Below are positions 6,666 through 16,188 of a DNA stretch of 64,000 nt, in pieces. The position numbers and the translations under genes are program-made. Below the pieces are notes generated by a model that saw only the letters and a list, made by a program, of their open reading frames with translations, searched no databases and was not told the DNA's origin. The first letter of the stretch is position 1. Each line of letters opens with the position of its first letter. This DNA comes from Allorhizobium ampelinum S4 (GTDB lineage Bacteria; Pseudomonadota; Alphaproteobacteria; Rhizobiales; Rhizobiaceae), in assembly GCF_000016285.1 (NCBI RefSeq), contig NC_011989.1:1801001-1865000 (forward strand). The letters run 5' to 3'.

Positions 6666-8591
6666 TTATCCTTCGATGCGCAGGGAGATGGTTTTCTTAC
6701 CGTAAACCGCCTTGACCTTATGGCCATCAACTTCGATAGCGCCGAATTTTCCAGCAATCCTGGTGGCAGTGATCAACTTGATGGTCTGTCCGGCTTTCCA
6801 TTGACCGTTAGGCTTGACCACCAGTTTTCCACCGTCGATGAACAGCGTCTTGCTGACAGCAAGGCTTGGCGCTTTCGTGGCTTTGGTGGAGGTAATTTCC
6901 AGGGTCGCATCCTTGCGCAGCGTCAGGGTGCCGGTCACGGTCAGAGGCGCGGAGGCAATGTCCATCGTGCCACCAGCAAGATACACATCGCCCTTGCCAA
7001 AGGCAGTCGGTGATTGCGCAACAAGGCGACCGTCCTCGATCACCGTGCCGCCGCTCCAGCTGTTGTTGGCTGACAGCGTCAGTGTGCCGCTGCCCTGCTT
7101 GGTCAGCTTGCCTTTGCCGGAAATCGGGTTTTTCCAGGTGTCGTCGGCGTTAAAGCCGCCTTTGGTACCATCCATAATAAGGGTAACATCACCGTCGAAC
7201 GCACCATAACCATCGGCGGCGCGGAACAGGTCGAGACGACCCCAGCCTTCCGGATCATTGATGATTGGATAGCCAGAGGCAATTTCCGTGGTTTTCAAGA
7301 CGACCCGGCGCTGATCGGCACTAAGATAGGGCAGGCGGGTTTCCAGCAGCACTTCGGCACCCTTGGGCACGCTGGGCGCCAAGGATGGATCGCCGATCTG
7401 CTTGTAGCCATAGGTCAGGCGTGGTTCGAAAAATTGCTTGTTCCAGGCGTAATCGGCATAGGCATCCGTCGATTTCGGAAGAGCATGGGCCGCCGCCAGC
7501 AGCGCCTGGCCATCTTTTGCACCGGTTTGCTTCATCAGCCATGTCTGGCTCTGCTGATAGGCTTCGCTGCGCAGCGGCGTATAGTCCGGCCGGTTGAGAT
7601 TATAGGCGACGATGGCGGTGGCCAACACCCGCCCGCCCAGCACGTCGAAGGTCTGGTGCATGCCAGCGCGAATGCGGTTTTCGCCGAGCATGGCGGCGCG
7701 GGTCAGCATTTCCTGATAGCGCTGCGGCACCAGATAGGCCATCACCAGCGCATCGCGCCAGGCTTCGGCGGTATGGCCGGAGGGGAAGCCGCCGTCGGAG
7801 GCCGGTTTGTCGCTCTTGGCCAGTTCCAGTTGCGGTACGATCCGCACCTTGTCGCTGGCGCGGTAAGGACGGGCATATTTGTAATAGCGCTTGGCAGGCT
7901 CAGTTGAACCATCGGCACTGCCCGCCTCGATCAGATCGACGGCCTTGCCGAGATCTGTATTGTCCTTGGAGCCGACGCCGCGATTATTGCCCTTGTCGTC
8001 ATATTTGACGGTGGTCGCGTCAGCGGGCATGCCGGTGATCGTCGTGGTCTGACGCACGCCCTGGCGCCAGGCATCGGCCAGGGGACCAAGACCATCGGTA
8101 ATGCTGACATTCTTGCCCCGCCGGTCATCCAGATAGGCGGCCAGATCGCGTTCCGGCGTATGTTCGCCGGTGACCTTGATGGAATAGGCGAGATTCTGCT
8201 CATGCAATTTCGGGAGCTTCTTGACCCCATCGGTCGGGCTGCCGGGAATGCCGCTCCAGTCCGATTTGGCAATCGCCGGGCAGCCATCCTTGGCCGGTGC
8301 TTCCTGATCGGCGTCGACAAAGGGCGTACGAGGGGTCCAAAGCTCCAGGAAGCCGGACAGAACACGCACGCCGGCATTGGTCTGTGGTGTCGCATGGCAG
8401 GCATCGCCGCGCTGGTTGGTGGCGCCGGTATCCACATAGGCCATGACGCCTGCCGGTGGCGGCGCGCTATCGGCATGGCCGACACCGGCTGGAACTGGGG
8501 GCAGGGTGAGGCCATCTGCGAAGGCTGGCGTCAGCGCTGTTGCAAGTGAAAGGACAGCCGCGAAAGCGGCGATTGAAGAGAGTTTTTTCAT
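6666..8591 (-). CDS. secreted PAP2/class A acid phosphatase with autotransporter-type repeats
   Basis: The 641-residue protein has a signal peptide (about residues 1-25) and then a class A-type acid phosphatase domain with the whole PAP2 signature: K-x6-RP (234-242), PSGH (270-273) and R-x5-H-x3-D (306-316). It should hydrolyse phosphomonoesters in the periplasm or outside the cell. The C-terminal 170 residues contain a passenger-associated transport repeat (GSGTLTLSANNSWSGGTVIE and neighbours), the beta-helical unit of autotransporter passengers, but there is no beta-barrel translocator. The protein is therefore longer than usual PhoN-type enzymes (about 250). I saw no Pho-box-like repeat upstream. 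Confidence 0.9.
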   Translation of the reverse strand: MKKLSSIAAFAAVLSLATALTPAFADGLTLPPVPAGVGHADSAPPPAGVMAYVDTGATNQRGDACHATPQTNAGVRVLSGFLELWTPRTPFVDADQEAPAKDGCPAIAKSDWSGIPGSPTDGVKKLPKLHEQNLAYSIKVTGEHTPERDLAAYLDDRRGKNVSITDGLGPLADAWRQGVRQTTTITGMPADATTVKYDDKGNNRGVGSKDNTDLGKAVDLIEAGSADGSTEPAKRYYKYARPYRASDKVRIVPQLELAKSDKPASDGGFPSGHTAEAWRDALVMAYLVPQRYQEMLTRAAMLGENRIRAGMHQTFDVLGGRVLATAIVAYNLNRPDYTPLRSEAYQQSQTWLMKQTGAKDGQALLAAAHALPKSTDAYADYAWNKQFFEPRLTYGYKQIGDPSLAPSVPKGAEVLLETRLPYLSADQRRVVLKTTEIASGYPIINDPEGWGRLDLFRAADGYGAFDGDVTLIMDGTKGGFNADDTWKNPISGKGKLTKQGSGTLTLSANNSWSGGTVIEDGRLVAQSPTAFGKGDVYLAGGTMDIASAPLTVTGTLTLRKDATLEITSTKATKAPSLAVSKTLFIDGGKLVVKPNGQWKAGQTIKLITATRIAGKFGAIEVDGHKVKAVYGKKTISLRIEG

Positions 8592-8878
8592 GGATGGCCT
8601 TTCTCTTGGGCTTTGGGAACCCTGCGATAACGAGAGCTTGCCGCTGATCTGCTGCGTTTTCCGGGCTTTCGCAGCGGCGGATGTTATTCGTCAGGTTGGT
8701 AGATTAATAGCTGTAAATTTCCCGTGTCAATCTTGGGCGTAGTGGACTGAAGCCGTCTTGCTGGCGATTGCTTAAGGTCTGTGTGCAACAGTTTTCTGAC
8801 AGCGGTGATCTCCTGCATTTCCTTTTGCCGATCTCTCGCTATATGCTGATGCTCACGGGTCACAAGGAATAGAGATGC

Positions 8879-9670
8879 ATGGACGACAGGCCGAAGGGGC
8901 AATGGGACCGCGAGCCTGAAGATGGGGACGACCCGCTGGACGAGGGACTCGATCCGGCGACCAGTGGACGCGAACCGGTGTTCAACATGCCGGGCGGCAT
9001 TCTTCTCGCGCTGATGCTGCTGGTGATGATCTATGCCTTGACCGGCTGGATTTTGTCTGATGAGATCTCCAATTGGATCATGGTGGAATTCGGCTTTTCG
9101 CCGGTTCGCTATGTCTATGATTTTTCCAACCAGGATCTCGCCTGGCTGTGGACACCCTTCACCTATTCACTGCTGCATGGCAGTATCGAGCATCTCGGCT
9201 TCAATGGCCTATGGCTCGCCGCCTTCGGCACGCCGGTCTGGCGCCGTATTGGGGCCGTGCGGTTCTGGTTATTCTGGCTGGCGACGTCAGCCGCTGGCGC
9301 TGTTGCGCATGTCTGCCTGAACTGGGGAGATGCAAGTCTTTTGATCGGCGCTTCCGGCGTCATCTCCGGCCTGATGGGGGCTGCCTGCCGGTTTGCCTTC
9401 GGCCCCGGACGCTCCGGCCTGCGTCTGCGCGAACAGGATGCCTTTCCACCCCGATTGAGCGTGCTTGCCAGCCTGTCCGAGCGCACGGTCCTTGTCTTCA
9501 TTATCATGTTCCTAGCCGGAAATCTGATTATCGCTTTCGGGATTCCCTTGGTCGGCGATCCTGGCGCGGCCATCGCCTGGGACGCGCATTTGGGTGGCTT
9601 CACCCTAGGTTTTCTGGGGTTTGCGCTGTTTGACCGCCGCCCAATCGGGCAAAAAACGGCGGTCGATTAA
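8879..9670 (+). CDS. rhomboid family intramembrane serine protease
   Basis: The 263-residue integral membrane protein has a charged cytoplasmic N-terminus (residues 1-35) and six hydrophobic helices. The rhomboid catalytic dyad is present: Ser159 in IGASGVISG and His237 in WDAHLGGFTLGF. The HGSIEHLGFN segment (100-109) matches the family's conserved H-x(n)-N stretch in helix 2. Rhomboids cleave membrane substrates within or near the bilayer; the substrate is unknown. The start has AAGGAATAGAG upstream; an out-of-frame ATG four bases before it is ignored. It diverges from the phosphatase gene. Confidence 0.92.
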   Translation: MDDRPKGQWDREPEDGDDPLDEGLDPATSGREPVFNMPGGILLALMLLVMIYALTGWILSDEISNWIMVEFGFSPVRYVYDFSNQDLAWLWTPFTYSLLHGSIEHLGFNGLWLAAFGTPVWRRIGAVRFWLFWLATSAAGAVAHVCLNWGDASLLIGASGVISGLMGAACRFAFGPGRSGLRLREQDAFPPRLSVLASLSERTVLVFIIMFLAGNLIIAFGIPLVGDPGAAIAWDAHLGGFTLGFLGFALFDRRPIGQKTAVD

Positions 9671-9808
9671 AAAAAGCTGTGTCGATGCATCCAATTGGTT
9701 GCGTTCTCTAGCAAATGCAGGCAGCATTCCTGATCAGGGGGCGTCGATCCGGGAGGAGGAAAGGCGCCCAATCCTGAATGCCCGGAGATTTGCCAGGAGG
9801 AGGCGCAT

Positions 9809-10243
9809 ATGTCTGTGACAGTAAGGAATATTCTCAGCGAAAAAGGTCGTGATGTCATTACAGTCGGTCCGACGGTCAGTCTGGCCGAGGCCGCCAAGGT
9901 CTTGCATCACAATAAGATCGGTGCGGTGGTGGTTGTCGGCATGGAAAGCCGGATCGTCGGGATTTTCACGGAGCGCGATCTCGCATCGGCCATCGGTAAA
10001 GGCGGGGTCGAGGCCCTGTCCATGCCGGTATCCAAAGCCATGACCGCTAATGTGTTTCGCTGTAGTGAAGAGACCACCGTCAACCAGTTGATGGAAATGA
10101 TGAGCAGCAAACGCTTCCGTCACGTACCGGTGGAAGATGGCGGCAAGTTGATTGGCATCGTCTCGATCGGTGACGTGGTCAAGCAACGCATCCGTGAGGT
10201 GGAGCTGGAGGCCGAGCACATCAAGGCCTATATCGCAGGATAA
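9809..10243 (+). CDS. CBS domain protein
   Basis: A 144-residue cytoplasmic protein made almost entirely of two CBS motifs (about residues 8-62 and 73-130), which together form a Bateman module that binds adenine nucleotides. Typical endings GIFTERDL and GIVSIGDV close each motif. Stand-alone two-CBS proteins are common in Rhizobiales and are thought to sense energy or redox state; no fused effector domain is present. The ribosome site is very strong (AGGAGGAGG). A hairpin followed by TTTTCT (10317-10345) probably ends the transcript. Confidence 0.92.
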   Translation: MSVTVRNILSEKGRDVITVGPTVSLAEAAKVLHHNKIGAVVVVGMESRIVGIFTERDLASAIGKGGVEALSMPVSKAMTANVFRCSEETTVNQLMEMMSSKRFRHVPVEDGGKLIGIVSIGDVVKQRIREVELEAEHIKAYIAG

Positions 10244-10316
10244 GGCCGATGTCGTGCCTGGTTTTGGGCGCGGACATTCCGCGATAAATAGCCAGTTCTC
10301 TGCGTGAATAGTGGGT

Positions 10317-10345
10317 CTGCCTGGTTTGTCCGGGCAGGCTTTTCT
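10317..10345 (+). terminator. rho-independent terminator after the CBS gene
   Basis: CTGCCTGG (10317-10324) pairs with CCGGGCAG (10330-10337) around a five-base loop and is followed by GCTTTTCT. It lies 74 bases after the CBS stop codon. Confidence 0.65.
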
Positions 10346-10416
10346 ATGCGAGCGAATAAAATGTCCCCGCTGCAGCCTTGGACCGAAAACCGGTTTCCAT
10401 GTTTCAGTCTGATGCT

Positions 10417-11367
10417 TTATCGCATCACAGCTTCCTGCATTCGGCGGATTTCAGCGATGCGGGCGATGGTTTCTTCATAGCCGCGCGCAATGCATTCACC
10501 AGCGCGGTGAAATTCCGATAGCCCAATATCGTTGACACGCGGATGCAGCGCCAGATCGGGCGGATCGCCTGCCAACCGGGCGCGGGAAATCCGATCCTGA
10601 ATGATGTTGAAGGATTGCACCATCACGCCTGTCAGCCCAAGCCGATTCGGCTGTTTTACCGCGCCGGTATCCGGGCCAATTGGGCCGACCTTGTGCTTGA
10701 CCACGGCGGAGCGACCATAAAGATCGTAGTGGAGGTTAACCGCCACCACCAGCGGCTGCTCGTAAGAGCGGCAGACCGACACCGGGACAGGATTGACCAA
10801 TGCACCATCGACCAGCGTCCGGTTGTTGCAGCGCACCGGCTCGAAAATACCGGGCAAGGCGTAGGACGCGCGAAGCGCAGTGACCAGATTGCCGCCATCA
10901 ATCCAGACTTCGTGGCCGCTCGTCAGTTCGGAGGCAACCGCCACGAAGGGCTGCGGCAGATCTTCGATGGTCAGGCCTTCCAGATGTTCCTGCATGCGTT
11001 TCGTCAGGCGCATGCCGCCCAATAAGCCGCCGCCGCCAATGGTCAGGTCGAGAAGGGCCGCGATGCGCCGGACGGTCAGGGATCTCGCAAATTGCTCCAG
11101 TTCATCCAGCTTTCCCGCCAGATAGCAGCCGCCAACCAGGGCACCGATAGAGGTTCCCGCTACCATGCCGACTTCGATGCCAGCCTCATCCAGCGCGCGC
11201 AACACCCCAATATGCGACCAGCCACGGGCCGCACCGCCGCCAAGGGCAAGTGCAATCTTAGGCTTGACGACCGGCGGCGGCAATTCGGCGACAGTGCTTG
11301 CGCCCGATGGGTTTCCTGGCTTTGCGGACCGACCGGCCCCTTGACCTCTTAAATTCCAGTTCAACAT
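10417..11367 (-). CDS. patatin-like phospholipase (RssA-type)
   Basis: The 316-residue protein carries the patatin catalytic features: the oxyanion glycine-rich loop (GGGAARGWSHIG), the nucleophile elbow GTSIG and the dyad aspartate in DGALVNPVPV. Such enzymes hydrolyse acyl esters of phospholipids at the membrane. There is no signal peptide, so it should act in the cytoplasm or at the inner leaflet. The ATG at 11367 (MLNWNLRGQG) is chosen; an in-frame ATG at 11412 would add 15 residues. About 300 bases separate it from hisI upstream. Confidence 0.9.
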   Translation of the reverse strand: MLNWNLRGQGAGRSAKPGNPSGASTVAELPPPVVKPKIALALGGGAARGWSHIGVLRALDEAGIEVGMVAGTSIGALVGGCYLAGKLDELEQFARSLTVRRIAALLDLTIGGGGLLGGMRLTKRMQEHLEGLTIEDLPQPFVAVASELTSGHEVWIDGGNLVTALRASYALPGIFEPVRCNNRTLVDGALVNPVPVSVCRSYEQPLVVAVNLHYDLYGRSAVVKHKVGPIGPDTGAVKQPNRLGLTGVMVQSFNIIQDRISRARLAGDPPDLALHPRVNDIGLSEFHRAGECIARGYEETIARIAEIRRMQEAVMR

Positions 11368-11669
11368 TTCCAGAACACCCTTTCGACCGAACAGTCCCCA
11401 ACTGCATTGCATAAAGCCGCCGTTGGCTCAGGTCAGAAACCATACAGTGGTGCATCACGTCCGATGCACGGCGCTGCCATGCACGGCATGCTTCAAGTGC
11501 CCGTCGACGTCGTAACGCCCGCCCGCATTTACATGTCCATCAACTCTGTTTTGAGAGCATGCAGCAGATTTACTCTGCCTTCAAATGCGGTATTTCCGGG
11601 GTAGTCTGCGCCGCCTTGTTTACCAAAGCGTTTCTGTAAAGACTTTTTGATGTTTAAAATAGCAAATGT

Positions 11670-12128
11670 CTATTTTTGGTCCTGGCCGGCATAAACCTGC
11701 GCAGGATCGAAATGCCTGTGGTCGTCAGTAATCACCATTTTCGCCTCGCCATCGGCAAGCTGAACGGAGCGATAAAAACAGGATCTGCGTCCGGTATGGC
11801 AGGTGGCGTCATGGCCAGCCACTTCAACCTTGAGCCAAATCGCATCCTGATCGCAATCGACGCGAATTTCCTTGACGCTCTGCATGTTGCCGGAGCTTTC
11901 GCCCTTTTTCCAGAGGCTTTTGCGCGAGCGACTGTAATAATGGGCAAGGCCGGTTTCGATGGTCAGCGCCAGGGCCTCGGCATTCATATGGGCAACCATC
12001 AGCAGTTCGCCATCGCGGTGGTCGGTTACAACGGCGGTCAGCAGACCATGGGCGTCAAATTTCGGCGTCAACACGCCAGCGCCTTCCAGAATGGTCTTGT
12101 CCGTCGAAGGGGCTGCAAAGCTGATCAT
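11670..12128 (-). CDS. hisI: phosphoribosyl-AMP cyclohydrolase
   Basis: This 152-residue enzyme opens the purine ring of phosphoribosyl-AMP, step three of histidine biosynthesis. The zinc and magnesium ligands are visible in VDCDQDA and CHTGRRSCF. It is the monofunctional form, without the HisE pyrophosphohydrolase domain found in enterobacteria, as usual for alphaproteobacteria. The ATG at 12128 has GGATCGACGAA just upstream; a GTG at 12164 is less likely. It lies just downstream of folE on the same strand (gap of 98 bases), so the two may be cotranscribed. Confidence 0.95.
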   Translation of the reverse strand: MISFAAPSTDKTILEGAGVLTPKFDAHGLLTAVVTDHRDGELLMVAHMNAEALALTIETGLAHYYSRSRKSLWKKGESSGNMQSVKEIRVDCDQDAIWLKVEVAGHDATCHTGRRSCFYRSVQLADGEAKMVITDDHRHFDPAQVYAGQDQK

Positions 12129-12226
12129 TTCGTCGATCCAATACAAAGGCAAAAAATAACGCACTGCGGCGAAACGGTGCGTTATTGTATTCCATCAAAA
12201 CTGTCTCGCAGCAAGCGCTGAGATGA

Positions 12227-12832
12227 TCAGCGGTTTTGCACCATGGTCATGAACCGCACCTGCTGAGGGACATCGGTTTTGAACTCACCGGTAAAGGTGG
12301 TGGTCAGTGTCGTGGAGCCGGATTTCTGAATGCCGCGCATTGCCATGCACATATGTTCTGCATCAACCATGACGGCAACGCCGCGTGGCTGAAGATACTG
12401 AACGAGAGAATCGGCAATCTGTGCCGTCATGGTTTCCTGGGTTTGCAGGCGGCGGGCGAAGAGATCGACGACGCGGGCGATTTTCGACAGGCCCAGGACT
12501 CGGCCATTCGGCAGATAAGCGACATGCGCCTTGCCGATGACAGGTAGCATGTGATGCTCGCAATGAGAGAAAAACGGGATGTCGCGCACGAGCACGATGT
12601 CGTTATAGCCGCCAACCTCTTCGAATGTCGTGCCCAGCACGTCCTCGACATTGACATTATAGCCACCGAACAGTTCGCCATAAGCTTTGGCCACACGCTT
12701 TGGCGTGTCGAGCAAGCCTTCCCGGCTCGGATCATCGCCAGCCCAGCGCAGCAATGTGCGCACAGCGTTTTCGGCTTCCTCGCGGCTGGGGCGGGACGTT
12801 TCAGGCGACATTTTTTTCACTGTGGCATCCAT
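12227..12832 (-). CDS. folE: GTP cyclohydrolase I
   Basis: The enzyme converts GTP to dihydroneopterin triphosphate, the first step of folate (and tetrahydropterin or queuosine precursor) synthesis. Family signatures are complete: zinc ligands in [11 protein letters not shown] and HMCMAMRG, and the GTP-binding [13 protein letters not shown] region. At 201 residues the length is typical. The ATG at 12832 is chosen because GGGAGA lies upstream and the common N-terminus begins MDATVK; an upstream ATG (12910, with GAGGATTGGA before it) would add 26 residues. The other folate genes (folP-folB-folK) are far away at 46-48 kb. Confidence 0.96.
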   Translation of the reverse strand: MDATVKKMSPETSRPSREEAENAVRTLLRWAGDDPSREGLLDTPKRVAKAYGELFGGYNVNVEDVLGTTFEEVGGYNDIVLVRDIPFFSHCEHHMLPVIGKAHVAYLPNGRVLGLSKIARVVDLFARRLQTQETMTAQIADSLVQYLQPRGVAVMVDAEHMCMAMRGIQKSGSTTLTTTFTGEFKTDVPQQVRFMTMVQNR

Positions 12833-13104
12833 GCCATTACTCTCCCGGTCACTCATACTGGCAGAAGCCCTTTTCGACGATCCAGGCTTTAATTGCGTAA
12901 TTCGAGCCATGATGGCAAGTCCAATCCTCGTGGGCGTGTTTCAAAGTTTTCGCCTTGATGTTTCTACACCGACATACGATGTGATATATAGAGAACCCGC
13001 ACAGTCACGACATACGCCAAAACGCGACACAGTGTTGCGTAAATATGGATAATCCAACAGATCGGTTTTTGCGTATGGGCGGGCATTTGGAGCAAAGTTT
13101 GGCG

Positions 13105-13548
13105 ATGGATGATATTTACAATACCAAAATCCTGGAATTTGCCGGCAATATCGTCCGCGTCGGCGCATTGAGCAATGCCGATGCCGTGGCTGAAAAGCAC
13201 TCCCGCTTGTGTGGTTCCCGTCTCAAGGCTTTTGTAACCGTGGACGGTGAAAAAGTCACTGATTTTTCGCAGGAGTTGCGTGCCTGCGCGCTGGGTCAGG
13301 CCTCCGCATCGATCATGGCGCGCCATGTGGTGGGCGCCAGCTTTACGGAGATTCGCAAGGCCCGGGCCGATATGCTGGCCATGTTGAAAGACGGTGGTGA
13401 GGGGCCGCAGGGCCGGTTCGAGGATCTGCGCTACTTGATGCCCGTCAAGGATTACAAGGCCCGCCATGCCTCGACCATGCTGATTCTGGAGGCTCTGTGC
13501 GACTGCCTCGACCAGGTCGAGGCCCGCCAATCGGCGCTGGCTGGCTAG
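13105..13548 (+). CDS. NifU/IscU-like iron-sulfur cluster scaffold protein
   Basis: A 147-residue protein with the IscU-type fold: conserved Cys36 (SRLCGSR), Cys61 (RACALGQASAS) and cysteines near the C-terminus (ALCDC) that could hold a transient cluster. In rhizobia this gene commonly precedes yidD, as here (14-base gap), suggesting cotranscription. The ATG at 13105 has GAGCAAAG upstream and fits the usual start MDDIYN; an ATG at 13045 is also in frame. Cluster assembly is inferred from family membership only. Confidence 0.88.
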   Translation: MDDIYNTKILEFAGNIVRVGALSNADAVAEKHSRLCGSRLKAFVTVDGEKVTDFSQELRACALGQASASIMARHVVGASFTEIRKARADMLAMLKDGGEGPQGRFEDLRYLMPVKDYKARHASTMLILEALCDCLDQVEARQSALAG

Positions 13549-13561
13549 GATTGTCTCGCCG

Positions 13562-13948
13562 ATGTGCCAGCACTGCGAAAACCTCGACGACGAGGAGGAC
13601 GAAAGGCCGCGCCACAGAGGCCGGAATTATCACGGACCTTTTCGCAAGACACCGGACCGGCTGCTGGGCATGGGGCTGATCCGACTCTACCAGTTGACGC
13701 TTTCCAGCCTGGTCGGCAGTCATTGCCGGCATTCCCCGACTTGCTCGGAATATGGTTATGAGGCCATCGCCCGCCATGGATTGTGGAGTGGCGGCTGGCT
13801 CACCCTGTTTCGGGTCGGGCGCTGCGGCCCCGGCGGCACCTGGGGCGTGGATGATGTGCCGCAGACCCTTGGCACCCGCTTTCGGTTTTGGCAGGTCTGG
13901 AGCCTGTGGACGTTTGGACGCAAGCGTCCTTCAAGGCAGGTTTTATGA
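13562..13948 (+). CDS. yidD: membrane protein insertion efficiency factor YidD
   Basis: The 128-residue product contains the whole YidD core (residues about 38-100): an amphipathic helix, then CRHSPTCSEYGYEAI with its conserved Cys pair and GRCGPGGTWGVDDVP. YidD assists YidC in inserting inner-membrane proteins. The N-terminal extension of about 35 residues is rich in acidic and basic residues and is typical of rhizobial versions. It is not next to rpmH/rnpA/yidC, unlike in enterobacteria. Confidence 0.9.
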   Translation: MCQHCENLDDEEDERPRHRGRNYHGPFRKTPDRLLGMGLIRLYQLTLSSLVGSHCRHSPTCSEYGYEAIARHGLWSGGWLTLFRVGRCGPGGTWGVDDVPQTLGTRFRFWQVWSLWTFGRKRPSRQVL

Positions 13949-14028
13949 CTGTACCGGAAGAATACCGTCAGGCGTCGCGCGCGCGACGATCAGGTTTCGG
14001 CGCTTCGATATCCCTGCGGAATAAGCTT

Positions 14029-14114
14029 TACTGAAAAGACGAATTTCAGTATTCAGCCGCTTCAATCCCGGCCATTTGCGCCGGTCATTTTTACCACCCG
14101 CATTGGTTGGCGGG
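14029..14114 (+). promoter_or_regulatory. hairpin-rich leader of thrS
   Basis: Three inverted repeats follow one another before thrS: TACTGAAA/TTTCAGTA (14029-14051), CCGGC/GCCGG (14068-14084) followed by TCATTTTTA, and CCCGC/GCGGG (14097-14114). The middle one resembles a weak intrinsic terminator. No T-box features are visible. Leader-mediated control, as known for some thrS genes, is possible but inferred. Confidence 0.35.
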
Positions 14115-14137
14115 ACTGGATCAGGAGCCTTTAAAAC

Positions 14138-16138
14138 ATGTCCGACACCGTTTCCCTTACATTTCCCGATGGTTCCGTGCGCAGCTTTGCGGCTGGCGCG
14201 ACCGGTCGTGATGTCGCCGAATCGATTTCCAAATCGCTGGCCAAGAAGGCCGTGGCCATTGCTCTCGATGGCGTTGTGCGCGATCTCGCCGACCCGGTTG
14301 TCGATGGAAAAATCGAGATCGTCACCCGCGCCGATCCGCGTGCGCTGGAACTGATCCGTCACGACACCGCCCATGTTCTCGCCGAAGCGGTGCAGGAAAT
14401 GTGGCCGGGCACGCAGGTGACCATCGGTCCGGTGATCGAAAACGGTTTCTACTACGACTTTGCCAAAAACGAGCCGTTCACGCCGGAAGATCTGCCGAAG
14501 ATCGAAAAGAAGATGAAGGAAATCATCCAGCGCAATCAGCCGTTCCGCAAGGAAGTCTGGTCGCGTGAAAAGGCGCGCGAAGTGTTTGCCGCCAAGGGCG
14601 AATCCTACAAGGTCGAGCTGATCGATGCCATTCCTGAAGATCAGGACATCAAGATCTATTATCAGGGCGACTGGTTCGATCCTTGCCGTGGACCGCATAT
14701 GGCCTCCACCGGCCAGATCGGCACGGCCTTCAAGCTGATGAAGGTGGCCGGTGCTTATTGGCGCGGCGACAGCAACAATCCGATGCTGACGCGCATCTAC
14801 GGGACGGCCTTTGCCGAGCAGGAACAGCTCGACAATTACCTGCACATCCTGGCGGAAGCCGAAAAGCGTGACCACCGCAAGCTGGGCCGTGAAATGGACC
14901 TGTTCCATTTCCAGGAAGAAGGCCCAGGCGTGGTGTTTTGGCATGGCAAGGGCTGGAAAATGTTCCAGTCGCTGACCGCCTATATGCGCCGTCGGTTGGC
15001 CAACACCTATCAGGAAGTCAACGCGCCGCAGGTGCTGGACAAGTCGCTCTGGGAAACCTCCGGCCATTGGGGCTGGTATCAGGAAAACATGTTCGCGGTG
15101 AAATCCGCCCATGCCTTTACCAATCCGAACGATCCGGAAGCTGACCAGCGCGTCTTTGCCTTGAAGCCCATGAACTGCCCCGGCCACGTGCAGATATTCA
15201 AGCATGGGTTGAAGTCTTACCGTGAACTGCCTGTTCGTCTTGCGGAATTTGGTCTTGTGCATCGCTATGAAGCATCGGGCGCTTTGCATGGCTTGATGCG
15301 TGTGCGCGGTTTCACGCAGGATGATGCGCATGTGTTCTGCACGGAAGAGCAAATGGCGGCTGAATGCCTGCGGATCAACGATCTGATCCTGTCGGTTTAT
15401 GAGGATTTCGGCTTCAAGGAAGTCGTAGTCAAGCTCTCGACCCGTCCGGAAAAGCGCGTCGGCTCCGACGAACTTTGGGATCGCGCCGAAAGCGTGATGA
15501 CCGAGGTGTTGAAGGCCATCGAAGAGCAGTCCGGTGGGCGCATCAAGACCGGTATTCTGCCGGGCGAGGGTGCATTCTACGGTCCGAAATTCGAATATAC
15601 GCTGAAGGATGCGATTGGTCGTGAATGGCAATGCGGCACGACGCAGGTGGATTTCAACCTGCCGGAACGTTTCGGTGCCTTCTATATCGACCAGCATTCG
15701 GAAAAGACCCAACCGGTGATGATTCACCGCGCCATTTGCGGCTCGATGGAGCGGTTCCTTGGCATTCTGATCGAGAATTTTGCTGGTCACATGCCGCTGT
15801 GGTTTGCGCCCTTGCAGGTGGTGGTGGCGACCATTACCTCCGAGGCTGACGACTATGGCCGCGACGTAGCCGAACAGCTGCGCGACGCGGGTCTCGAAGT
15901 GGAAACCGATTTCCGCAACGAGAAGATCAACTACAAGGTCCGTGAGCATTCGGTCGGCAAGGTGCCTGTCATCATGGTTTGCGGTAAGCGCGAGGCGGAA
16001 GAACGCACGGTCAATATCCGCCGTCTCGGCAGCCAGGATCAGGTGTCGATGACGCTGGATGAGGCGATTGCCAGCCTAGTCGATGAAGCCACGCCACCGG
16101 ATGTAAAGCGCAAGCGGGCGGCCAGGAAGCCCGCTTAA
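14138..16138 (+). CDS. thrS: threonine-tRNA ligase
   Basis: The 666-residue class II synthetase charges tRNA-Thr in the cytoplasm. Domains in order: TGS (1-62), editing domain with the HxxxH-type TAHVLAEA near residue 75 (tRNA-SAD), catalytic core with motif 2 ([21 protein letters not shown]) and motif 3 ([14 protein letters not shown]), zinc ligands in MNCPGH and later His residues, then the anticodon-binding domain (about 545-640). A lysine/arginine-rich tail closes it. The start has GGAGCC upstream. It is transcribed from its own hairpin-rich leader. Confidence 0.98.
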   Translation: MSDTVSLTFPDGSVRSFAAGATGRDVAESISKSLAKKAVAIALDGVVRDLADPVVDGKIEIVTRADPRALELIRHDTAHVLAEAVQEMWPGTQVTIGPVIENGFYYDFAKNEPFTPEDLPKIEKKMKEIIQRNQPFRKEVWSREKAREVFAAKGESYKVELIDAIPEDQDIKIYYQGDWFDPCRGPHMASTGQIGTAFKLMKVAGAYWRGDSNNPMLTRIYGTAFAEQEQLDNYLHILAEAEKRDHRKLGREMDLFHFQEEGPGVVFWHGKGWKMFQSLTAYMRRRLANTYQEVNAPQVLDKSLWETSGHWGWYQENMFAVKSAHAFTNPNDPEADQRVFALKPMNCPGHVQIFKHGLKSYRELPVRLAEFGLVHRYEASGALHGLMRVRGFTQDDAHVFCTEEQMAAECLRINDLILSVYEDFGFKEVVVKLSTRPEKRVGSDELWDRAESVMTEVLKAIEEQSGGRIKTGILPGEGAFYGPKFEYTLKDAIGREWQCGTTQVDFNLPERFGAFYIDQHSEKTQPVMIHRAICGSMERFLGILIENFAGHMPLWFAPLQVVVATITSEADDYGRDVAEQLRDAGLEVETDFRNEKINYKVREHSVGKVPVIMVCGKREAEERTVNIRRLGSQDQVSMTLDEAIASLVDEATPPDVKRKRAARKPA

Positions 16139-16150
16139 GGGTTTTTCCAA

Positions 16151-16181
16151 AGCAAGGGGCGGGGTGTTTTCGCCCCTTGCT
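16151..16181. terminator. hairpin between convergent thrS and a secreted-protein gene
   Basis: AGCAAGGGGCG (16151-16161) pairs perfectly with CGCCCCTTGCT (16171-16181). It lies 12 bases after thrS and 8 bases before the end of the convergent gene, so it can end both transcripts, though neither side has a good U-tract. Confidence 0.55.
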
Positions 16182-16188
16182 GATCCCG

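Noticed and set aside
8592..8878. A possible Pho box upstream of the acid phosphatase
   Set aside because: No pair of CTGTCAT-like heptamers with the right spacing was seen.
10375..10400. Short palindrome-like GGACCGAAAACCGGTTTCC before the end of the patatin gene
   Set aside because: It resembles a fragment of a rhizobial intergenic palindrome, but too little of it remains to call an element.
13949..14137. A T-box riboswitch in the thrS leader
   Set aside because: The T-box sequence and specifier loop are absent, and T-boxes are not expected in alphaproteobacteria.
13943..15949. A 668-codon open frame antisense to thrS
   Set aside because: It is a composition shadow in GC-rich coding DNA: thrS has complete catalytic motifs on the other strand, and the antisense product has no recognisable domain or ribosome site.
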